Source: Gammaproteobacteria bacterium (GTDB lineage: Bacteria; Pseudomonadota; Gammaproteobacteria; Pseudomonadales; Azotimanducaceae). From it: a DNA stretch of 14,067 nt. A program made the position numbers and the translations under genes. Positions 7,775 to 13,822 of this stretch are shown one piece after another. Positions within the stretch are counted from its first letter, which is position 1; each line of letters opens with the position of its first letter. Under the pieces are notes generated by a model that was not told the DNA's origin, searched no databases, and saw nothing but the letters and a program-made list of their open reading frames with translations. Location: positions 1-14,067 of the forward strand of contig JAPPHP010000078.1 of assembly GCA_028821035.1 (NCBI GenBank), written 5' to 3'.

Positions 7775-8116
7775 ATGACTGCCAAAAACACTCTTACAAC
7801 CGCGCCCCCGTACGCCGTCGAGCATGCCCTGAAGCGGCTTGGGGCCAACCTCCGCGCCGCAAGGTTGCGCAGGAACCTGACGATCCAGAGCGTCGCCGAC
7901 AGGATTGGCACGGGTCCACGCCCCGTGTCCGACGCCGAGAAGGGCAAGCCATCGACCGGCGTAGCCGTCTACGTCGCCATGCTCTGGACGTACAACCTGC
8001 TGCACGGCCTGGAGGACGTTGCCGATCCCGCCCTCGACCACGAGGGACTGGCCTTGAGCTTTCGTCGGGAGCGCGCTCGGGGCCGCCAACCGGAACGCCT
8101 GGACGATGACTTCTAG
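7775..8116 (+). CDS. hipB: HipB-like antitoxin, XRE-family DNA-binding protein
   Basis: A 113-residue protein with a Xre-type helix-turn-helix at about 21-75 (LGANLRAARLRRNLTIQSVADRIGTG followed by VSDAEKGKP), then a short tail ending RLDDDF. HTH plus acidic DDDF tail is the usual form of antitoxins paired with this HipA subgroup. The protein should bind operator DNA as a dimer and bind HipA, holding it inactive while repressing the operon. The HipA kinase gene lies 171 bases downstream, which is unusually far for a pair normally separated by a few bases; an inverted-repeat element fills the gap. The stop codon TAG is itself part of the CTAG flanking that element. The family-typical C-terminus suggests the protein is complete. 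Confident of the HTH and the pairing. Confidence 0.87.
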   Translation: MTAKNTLTTAPPYAVEHALKRLGANLRAARLRRNLTIQSVADRIGTGPRPVSDAEKGKPSTGVAVYVAMLWTYNLLHGLEDVADPALDHEGLALSFRRERARGRQPERLDDDF

Positions 8117-8278
8117 TGCGCTGTGTCACAAATACCTTCGCGTTTGCACTGCGCCTTTTCGCCGCTGGCGGCGTTGCGCCTCCTCACGTGGGGCCTGCCA
8201 CTGTTCGTCGGACGCGCCTTGCCAGCGACAAAAATGCGCTACCGCAAACACAAAGTTATTCGTGACACAGCACACTAG
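8113..8278. mobile_element. MITE-like inverted-repeat element with flanking CTAG, between hipB and hipA
   Basis: The 158 bases 8117-8274 are almost wholly an imperfect inverted repeat. The left arm, 8117-8169, begins TGCGCTGTGTCACAAATA. The right arm, 8221-8274, read on the other strand begins TGTGCTGTGTCACGAATA. They match along the whole arm with mostly transition differences and one 1-base gap, including blocks GCTGTGTCAC, GTTTGC, GCGC, TTTT and CGCTGGC. A smaller GTGG/CCAC stem sits near the centre. The element is bounded on both sides by CTAG (8113-8116 and 8275-8278), which reads as a 4-bp target duplication, although CTAG is palindromic and could be part of the repeat. There is no credible ORF inside. 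These features fit a non-autonomous miniature transposable element. IS701-type transposases are known to favour YTAR-like 4-bp targets, but I cannot assign a family. A purely regulatory palindrome is the alternative. Confidence 0.75.
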
Positions 8279-8287
8279 CGTCGCCGC

Positions 8288-9556
8288 ATGAACGGAGAGT
8301 GTTTCGTTTACATCGTCCTGCCCGGCGACACCGGGTTCACGACCGCCGGTCGGTTCGTGCTGAGCGCCGACCGGCAGGGTTTGCCGACAGGCCGGTTCGT
8401 CTACGGACGACGTTACCTGGCCCGTCCAGAGGCAGTCCCCATCGATCCCATTGAACTCGGGCTCACCACGGAGAGCTTCGAAACTCGGCGGCTCCATGGC
8501 GTCTTCGGCGCGCTCCGCGACGCAGGGCCAGACTACTGGGGCCGGCTGGTGATCGAAAGGCACTCCGGCGCAACGGCGCTCGGCGAACTCGACTATCTGT
8601 TGTATGCGCCGGAGGATCGCGCCGGCGCGCTGAGCTTCGGTCTGCATCGGGAACCACCCGCCCCGCGCAGAGCATTCTCCCGAACGCTGGATCTCGCGGA
8701 ACTACAGCGTCTGGCGGATGCCATCATCGCCGACAAGGAACTGCCGCTCGATCACGATTCCGAGCAGGTCAAGGAGTTGCTGCTCGCCGGCACATCCATG
8801 GGCGGTGCGCGACCCAAGGCCGTCGTCCTCGACGGCGACGACCTGTGGATTGCGAAGTTCAACCGGCCGGACGACCGATGGAATCACGCACGGGTCGAGC
8901 ACGCGATGCTGGTGCTGGCGCGCGAGTGCGGGTTGGAGACCGCGGAGAGTCGGGTCGAGACGGTCGGCGACCGTGACGCCCTGCTCGTAAGGCGTTTCGA
9001 CCGCGCAAGGGCCGGCGTCGGATTTCGGCGCGCACGGTACTTGAGTGCGCTGACTCTGTTGCGCGCGGAAGACACGCATCATGACCGGGCGAAGTGGTCC
9101 TACGTCCTGCTCGCGGAGGAACTGCGCCGCGTTTCGGCGCGACCGCAACAGGATGCGCGGGAGTTGTTTCGTCGGATGTGCTTCAACGCGCTGATCTCCA
9201 ATACTGACGATCACCCTCGCAACCACGCCGTCATCGCGATGGACACCGACTGGCGCCTCTCTCCCGCGTACGACTTGACGCCTTCCACCCCGGTGAGCGA
9301 CGAGCGACGCGACCTTGCGCTTGTCTGCGGCGACCTGGGCCGTTACGCCCACGTCGAGAACCTGCTCTCGCAACATTCCCGATTCTTGATCGACCACGCG
9401 GCTGCCGAGGCGACGGCCAGAGTGATGGAACAAACGGTGCGCAACCGGTGGCACGCCATTGCCAGAGCGCAGGGGGTCACGGAAGGAGATTGCGAGAGGA
9501 TTTCACGCGCGTTCGCCTATCCGGGATTCCGGCTACTGCTACCGAATCGGGCCTGA
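8288..9556 (+). CDS. hipA: HipA-family serine/threonine kinase toxin
   Basis: A 422-residue protein, close to E. coli HipA (440). The N-terminal subdomain (about 5-120) includes the FGALRDAGPDYWGR stretch typical of HipA proteins. A kinase domain follows: the regulatory loop AGTSMGGARPK (167-177; Ser170 is at the place of the autophosphorylated Ser150 of E. coli), an ATP-binding Lys in LWIAKF (Lys190), the catalytic loop NTDDHPRNHA (Asp307 and Asn312), and the metal-binding Asp329 in AYDLTPS. All key residues are intact, so activity is plausible. E. coli HipA phosphorylates glutamyl-tRNA synthetase and causes dormancy; the target here is not known. It starts at ATG 8288, just after the inverted-repeat element, with no clear ribosome site. 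It ends four bases from the convergent PQQ dehydrogenase stop, leaving no room for a separate terminator. Confidence 0.93.
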   Translation: MNGECFVYIVLPGDTGFTTAGRFVLSADRQGLPTGRFVYGRRYLARPEAVPIDPIELGLTTESFETRRLHGVFGALRDAGPDYWGRLVIERHSGATALGELDYLLYAPEDRAGALSFGLHREPPAPRRAFSRTLDLAELQRLADAIIADKELPLDHDSEQVKELLLAGTSMGGARPKAVVLDGDDLWIAKFNRPDDRWNHARVEHAMLVLARECGLETAESRVETVGDRDALLVRRFDRARAGVGFRRARYLSALTLLRAEDTHHDRAKWSYVLLAEELRRVSARPQQDARELFRRMCFNALISNTDDHPRNHAVIAMDTDWRLSPAYDLTPSTPVSDERRDLALVCGDLGRYAHVENLLSQHSRFLIDHAAAEATARVMEQTVRNRWHAIARAQGVTEGDCERISRAFAYPGFRLLLPNRA

Positions 9557-9560
9557 GCGC

Positions 9561-11741
9561 CTATCGGTCAAGCTGGACTGCAGCCGATGAGGTCGCGGTC
9601 TCCCGCCAGATCCGCGCCCGCGAGATCACGTACTGCCGAATGAGTTCCGCGTCCTCGGGCGTCAGCACGTCCGCGTAGCCCATCATCCCCTCGTCGCGGA
9701 GCATGCCGCCGAGGACGATGGCCGGAAACTGCGCGTGCGTCTCGGCGGTCATCATTTTGAGGTCGGCCATGAGCGGCTCCAGGGTGCTGTCGCCGTGACA
9801 CCACATGCACGCCTCGTGGTACAGCGCGCTGCCGCGCTCGACTTCCTCGACGCTCGCGGTGAGCGGCGGAGGTTCCGGGATCTCGCTCGGGCGCTCCGGC
9901 GGCGCCGGCCACTGCGCGGCGCCGTCGAGCGCGAACACCAGCAGGCTGCCGAAGTTCTCGTGGCGGTTCGTGGCGGACGCCAGGATCGCGACGTATTGCG
10001 TGCCGTCCACCGCGTAGGAGATGGGGGGCGCGCTGATCGCCCCGTACGTCTGGAACTCCCACAAGGATGACCCGTCGTCCGCGTCGTACGCGACGAACGG
10101 GCCCATCTCCCCTCCCTGGAAGACCACGCCGCCGGCGGTAGCGAGCACGCCGCCGTTGTTCCAGGTCGGATTCTCGGTGGACCAGAGCGTCTCGCCGGTG
10201 AGCGGGTCGAAGGCCTTCAGGCGCCCGGCGGTCTCCGGCACCGGTCCCGCCGCTTCCACGGCATGCTCGCGCGGCCCGCCCACCCGCACGCCGAAGCTCA
10301 TGCCGACCTCGTTCAGCTTGAAGACGCCGGTCCGCACGAACTCCTCCGGCAGCGAGAAGAAGAACGGCAACTCCTGCGTCGGGATATACATGACGCCCTG
10401 GCGCGGATCGAACGACATCGCGTGCCAGTTGTGGCCCCCGCCGGCGCCGGGCAGCACCCACTTCGGCTCCTCGTCGTAGTACATGTCCGGGTTCTCGACG
10501 GGCCGGCCCGTCTCCATGTCCACGTGGGTGGCCCAGTTGATGGGTCCGTAGGGATGCGCGCGCAACAGGGCGCCGTCCTCCCGGTCGATGACGTAGAAGA
10601 ACCCGTTCTTCGGGGCCTGCAGCAGCACCTTGCGGTCGACGTCGTCCACGCGCATGTCCGCCAGCACCATGTCCTGCGTGGCGGTGTAGTCCCAGTTGTC
10701 GCCCGGGGTCGTCTGGTAGTACCAGTTCATCGTGCCCGTCTCGGCGTCCACGGCGACGATCGAGGCGAGGAACAGGTTGTCGCCGCCGCCCGGCGACCGG
10801 ATCGCCCGCGGCCAGGGCATGCCGTTACCCACGCCGAGGTAGACCTGGTCGAACTCGGGGTCGTAGACGATGGAGTGCCACACGGTGCCTCCCCCGCCGT
10901 ACTCCCACCACTGCCCAGACCACGTCCCCGCGGCCTGCTCCATCTCCGGATGCTCGAACGGCAGCGACGGGTCGCCCGGCACGGTGAAGAAGCGCCAGAC
11001 CTCTTCGCCGGTCTCCGCGTCCCAGGCGCTCGCGTAGCCCCGCACGCCGAACTCGGAGCTGCTCTGGCCGATGTAGACGTTGCCGCCGCCGACGCGCGGC
11101 GCCCCGGTGACGGTCGTCGGCACGCGACTCGCCGGGTCGCCCGTAAAGGCTTCCCAGATCCGCTCGCCGGTGGCCGCGTCGAGGGCGATCAGGCGCGCGT
11201 CGAAGGCCGCCAGGTAGATGCGGTCGCGGTAGTAGGCCACGCCGCGGTTGACGGGGCCGCCGCAGCAGGCATAGCGGACCAGGTCGGGATCGATCTCCGG
11301 GTCGAACTTCCACAACTCGGCGCCCGTCTTCGCATCGAGCGCGTACGTGACGCCCCACGGGTCCGCCACGTAGACGACGCCGTCCACCATGATCGGGCTG
11401 CCCTGCACGCGGTGGCGCACGCCAAGATCCTTCGACCACGCGAGGCCAAGGCGCGCAACCGTCTCGCGGTCGATCTGCGTCAACGGCGAGAAACGCTGTT
11501 CCTCGAAGGTGCGCCCATAGGTGAGCCAGGATCCCGGCTCCTCGCCAAGCGCCCGGACGATGCGGGCGTCGTCGACCGTCGCGGCGACCCGCGCCCCGTC
11601 GGGCACGGGCTGGCGGGACATCGGATACGGCGCGCCTTCGCGGAAGAAGAGGAGCCATGCCGCCCCCAGAGCGACCGCCAGGAAAACCGCCAGCCACGCG
11701 GTCGAGATGCCGGCCTGCTTCGATCGGCGCGATCCGTACAT
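9561..11741 (-). CDS. Membrane-anchored PQQ-dependent dehydrogenase with C-terminal cytochrome c domain
   Basis: A 726-residue quinohaemoprotein. An N-terminal hydrophobic helix (about 12-33, no obvious cleavage site) probably anchors it in the inner membrane facing the periplasm. An eight-bladed PQQ propeller follows, with the adjacent cysteines of ACCGG (Cys159-Cys160) that form the ring disulphide, SSSEFGVRG (Glu230) and GVGNGMPW (Asn306) as metal ligands, and GDNWDYT with catalytic Asp351. The C-terminal domain has one haem-binding CMWCH (645-649) and a Met-containing EGMMGYADVLT for the axial ligand. This layout is that of type II alcohol dehydrogenases, which oxidise alcohols and pass electrons through the built-in haem. 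Thr353 stands where lanthanide-dependent enzymes carry a second Asp, so calcium is the likelier cofactor. The ATG at 11741 is preferred because GGGGAGG lies nine bases upstream. It is co-transcribed with the DUF6152 gene 28 bases before it. Confidence 0.92.
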   Translation of the reverse strand: MYGSRRSKQAGISTAWLAVFLAVALGAAWLLFFREGAPYPMSRQPVPDGARVAATVDDARIVRALGEEPGSWLTYGRTFEEQRFSPLTQIDRETVARLGLAWSKDLGVRHRVQGSPIMVDGVVYVADPWGVTYALDAKTGAELWKFDPEIDPDLVRYACCGGPVNRGVAYYRDRIYLAAFDARLIALDAATGERIWEAFTGDPASRVPTTVTGAPRVGGGNVYIGQSSSEFGVRGYASAWDAETGEEVWRFFTVPGDPSLPFEHPEMEQAAGTWSGQWWEYGGGGTVWHSIVYDPEFDQVYLGVGNGMPWPRAIRSPGGGDNLFLASIVAVDAETGTMNWYYQTTPGDNWDYTATQDMVLADMRVDDVDRKVLLQAPKNGFFYVIDREDGALLRAHPYGPINWATHVDMETGRPVENPDMYYDEEPKWVLPGAGGGHNWHAMSFDPRQGVMYIPTQELPFFFSLPEEFVRTGVFKLNEVGMSFGVRVGGPREHAVEAAGPVPETAGRLKAFDPLTGETLWSTENPTWNNGGVLATAGGVVFQGGEMGPFVAYDADDGSSLWEFQTYGAISAPPISYAVDGTQYVAILASATNRHENFGSLLVFALDGAAQWPAPPERPSEIPEPPPLTASVEEVERGSALYHEACMWCHGDSTLEPLMADLKMMTAETHAQFPAIVLGGMLRDEGMMGYADVLTPEDAELIRQYVISRARIWRETATSSAAVQLDR

Positions 11742-11769
11742 GGGAGCCAACCTCCCCGGCGGCGACCGG

Positions 11770-12234
11770 TTAGTCGGGCAGGTTCGTTTCCCCGTCCCGC
11801 GCCGGTTCGGTCGGGTCCGCCCCGTCACGCGGCGCGCCCGTACCGGAGGAGCCCATGAAGAGACGCGTCCCGTCGGGGAACGTGATGTCGCGCCCGCTCC
11901 CCCAGCACATCGGGTTGCAGACCTGGTCCTTGCTCTGGTAACCGCGCACGACGACCTCCGTGCCCGCCGTCAGGATGGTCCGGGTGAGTCCCCTGCGCAG
12001 CAGCGTGTTCGGCGTGCCGGCCTCGAGCATCCAGTCTTCGGTCGACCCGTCCTCCTGGTCCATGCGCACGTGCACCCAGGCGTGGGGATTGATCCACTCG
12101 ACACGCGTCACCGTGCCAGTCACCTCGATCGGCAGGTTCGCGTCGAACTCCGCAGAAAAGGCGTGGTGCCCCGCGGCCGCGGCCGGAATGAGGAACGCCA
12201 CCGCCAGCGCCCATCCGCGGATACTCGGTCTCAT
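11770..12234 (-). CDS. DUF6152-family periplasmic protein
   Basis: A 154-residue exported protein. The signal peptide core WALAVAFLIPAAAA is followed by GHHAFSAEFD, the characteristic start of the mature DUF6152 domain. The signature VTGTVTRVEWINPHAWVHV, LEAGTPNTLLRRG and a final FPDGTRLFMG complete the domain. The function of the family is unknown. It is often found near PQQ dehydrogenases and TonB receptors in environmental bacteria, as here. CNPMCWGSG near the C-terminus gives two cysteines that might form a disulphide or bind metal. Start: ATG 12234, because it opens the signal peptide and has GGGAG six bases upstream; an upstream start at 12303 adds only unsupported sequence. The PQQ dehydrogenase follows after 28 bases on the same strand, so the two probably work together in the periplasm. 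Confidence 0.85.
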   Translation of the reverse strand: MRPSIRGWALAVAFLIPAAAAGHHAFSAEFDANLPIEVTGTVTRVEWINPHAWVHVRMDQEDGSTEDWMLEAGTPNTLLRRGLTRTILTAGTEVVVRGYQSKDQVCNPMCWGSGRDITFPDGTRLFMGSSGTGAPRDGADPTEPARDGETNLPD

Positions 12235-12335
12235 GGTCTCTCCCTGCGTCGGGTTGCGCACCGCCGATTGTATCGAATGGATCCCGGCCCGTAGGGGTAG
12301 CATCGCGCCGGCGTCACTCGCCCGGAGTTCCCGTG
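12235..12335. promoter_or_regulatory. Divergent promoter region, DUF6152/PQQ operon and TMEM175-like gene
   Basis: The 101 bases between divergent starts must serve both units. Reading leftward, TACAAT (within GATACAATCGG, near 12263-12268) resembles a -10 box, but no good -35 lies 17 bases before it. GGGAG serves the DUF6152 start and GGAG (12324-12327) the rightward gene. No palindrome or known operator is evident. Confidence 0.3.
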
Positions 12336-13082
12336 ATGACCACCACCCTGGAACACCTTCCCGTAGAGCGCGGGATGCGCATGCGCGGCCTCTCCATGAC
12401 CCGCCTGGAGACGTTCGCGGACGCTGCCTTCGCCTTCGCGGTGACCCTCCTGGTCATCTCCGTGGACGACCTGCCCGAGACCTTCGAGGAGCTCGAGATC
12501 GCGATCAAGAGCATCCCCGTGTTCCTGTTCTCGGCGGCCCAGGTGTTCGCCCTGTGGATCGCGCACCGCAACTGGAGCCGCGTCTACGGGCTGGACAACG
12601 GGGTCGCCGTGCTGCTGACGCTGCTGCTCGTCGTGGGCCTGCTCGTCATGGTCTTCCCGTTGCGGATCGTCTACGCGTTCGGCGTGGCCGATCTGAGCGA
12701 CGACTGGATACCACCGCCCTTCGTGCTCGACCCCGTGACCTGGGCCGAGCAGTTGACCCTCGTGTTCGTCACCTACGGCATCTCCTGGGCATGGCTCGCC
12801 GGCGTCGTCGTCGCGATGTTCGCCTACGTCCTGGTTCGAAGCCGGGGCCTTGAGTTGAACGCCGCCGAACGCAGGAACGCGGTGGTCTTCCTCGCGATGT
12901 ACGGCGTCATCGCCCTCTCGGGCGTGTCCTCGGTCACGCTGGCCCTGACGCTCCCGCACGACCTGCTGCACCTGGCGGGGTACCAGTACTTCCTGTTGCT
13001 CCCGCTGCCCGTCATCGCGCTCGCGCTGCGGGCACGGGAGCGGAACAGGCTGCGCGACGCCACCGTCCCGGCGGGCCAATAG
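12336..13082 (+). CDS. TMEM175-like (DUF1211) integral membrane protein, putative potassium channel
   Basis: A 248-residue hydrophobic protein with about six membrane segments. The first has RLETFADAAFAFAVTLLV (residues 23-40), matching the RxxxFSD signature of bacterial TMEM175 proteins with Ala in place of Ser (Arg23, Phe27, Asp29). Further helices lie at about 58-75, 88-112, 138-168, 182-205 and 210-232. Characterised family members are tetrameric potassium-permeable channels that use a ring of large hydrophobic residues on the first helix instead of a classic selectivity filter. ATG 12336 is chosen over the adjacent GTG 12333 for its eight-base spacing to GGAG. No partner gene is evident: it is divergent from the PQQ operon and convergent, with a 12-base gap, to the DUF72 gene. 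The role in this cell is unknown. Confidence 0.8.
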   Translation: MTTTLEHLPVERGMRMRGLSMTRLETFADAAFAFAVTLLVISVDDLPETFEELEIAIKSIPVFLFSAAQVFALWIAHRNWSRVYGLDNGVAVLLTLLLVVGLLVMVFPLRIVYAFGVADLSDDWIPPPFVLDPVTWAEQLTLVFVTYGISWAWLAGVVVAMFAYVLVRSRGLELNAAERRNAVVFLAMYGVIALSGVSSVTLALTLPHDLLHLAGYQYFLLLPLPVIALALRARERNRLRDATVPAGQ

Positions 13083-13094
13083 CGGACGGGCGGA

Positions 13095-13808
13095 TCACGC
13101 GGAAGCGCTTTCCCCGGCAAGCGACAGAAAGTCAGCGGCGAGGCGCGGACCGGCGCCCTCGTCCTCGTGCTTGAAGAAAGCGAAGCCCATGCGCGCGTCC
13201 GTCGCGTCGGCGCGGGCGATCCACTCGCGCAGGGCGTCGTCGTCGTAGCCCGGCCGGCGCAGCCGGAAGTACAGCCAGTCCGTACTGGCGAGGAAACCCG
13301 GTGTCTCGAGCTTGCCGTCGTCCGACACGCAGAGCGCGGCGCCATGCCTGCGCAGGATGTCCGCGATCTCGTCGTCGAACCAGGACGCGTGCCGGAACTC
13401 CACCGCCGCCGGCAATTCCCGCGGCCAGGCGGCGAGGAAGGCGTCCAGCCGATCCGCCCCCTTGCGCAGGAACGGCGGCAACTGGAAGAGCACGCAGCCG
13501 AGCTTGTCCTCGAGCTTCGCCACCCGCGACGAGAGAAAGCCGACGGCGTCGTCGGCGTCCTCGAGCTTCGCGTGGTGCGTGATCCGGCGCGACGCCTTGA
13601 TCACGAAGCGGAACTCCGCCGGCACCGCATCCGCCCACCCTTCGAGCACGTGGCTGCGCGGCATGCGGTAGAACGTGTTGTTGATCTCCACCGCCGGCAG
13701 GCGGCCGGCGTAGAACGACAGCATGTCGGCGGCCGCGAGGTCCTCCGGGTAGAAGACCCCCTTCCACTCCTTGTAGCTGTACCCACTCGTTCCGGCGAGC
13801 CAATCCAC
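13095..13808 (-). CDS. DUF72 (YecE-like) domain protein
   Basis: A 237-residue soluble protein with the DUF72 TIM-barrel signature in order: GTSGYSYKEWKGVFYPE at the N-terminus, VEINNTFYRMP (40-50), FRFVIKASRRITH (66-78), LFQLPP (107-112) and VEFRHASW (136-143). Length is typical of the family. The biochemical function of YecE-like proteins is not established. The start is GTG 13808, which gives the family-typical N-terminus; a GAGG lies rather far upstream, overlapping the stop region of the preceding UGSC gene, 14 bases away. This spacing suggests co-transcription and perhaps translational coupling with the selenoprotein. It converges on the TMEM175-like gene with 12 bases between stops and no visible hairpin. 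Confidence 0.9.
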   Translation of the reverse strand: MDWLAGTSGYSYKEWKGVFYPEDLAAADMLSFYAGRLPAVEINNTFYRMPRSHVLEGWADAVPAEFRFVIKASRRITHHAKLEDADDAVGFLSSRVAKLEDKLGCVLFQLPPFLRKGADRLDAFLAAWPRELPAAVEFRHASWFDDEIADILRRHGAALCVSDDGKLETPGFLASTDWLYFRLRRPGYDDDALREWIARADATDARMGFAFFKHEDEGAGPRLAADFLSLAGESASA

Positions 13809-13822
13809 GGGCCGGAGTTCCC

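Noticed and set aside
8113..8278. Interpreting the inverted repeat as an intrinsic terminator or attenuator only
   Set aside because: The arms are far longer than a terminator stem, there is no T-tract, and the flanking CTAG on both sides is better explained by insertion. A regulatory effect as a by-product remains possible.
8106..8291. 61-codon frame running through the inverted-repeat element
   Set aside because: It begins inside hipB in another frame and is composed of the repeat arms; no ribosome site and no resemblance to a known peptide.
8126..8647. 173-codon minus-strand frame over the element and the hipA 5' end
   Set aside because: Antisense to a well-supported hipA, with no domain and no start signal.
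10263..11858. Long open frame (531 codons) on the plus strand opposite the PQQ dehydrogenase
   Set aside because: It shadows a gene with intact PQQ and haem motifs, and its low-complexity Arg/Val/His composition shows no domain.
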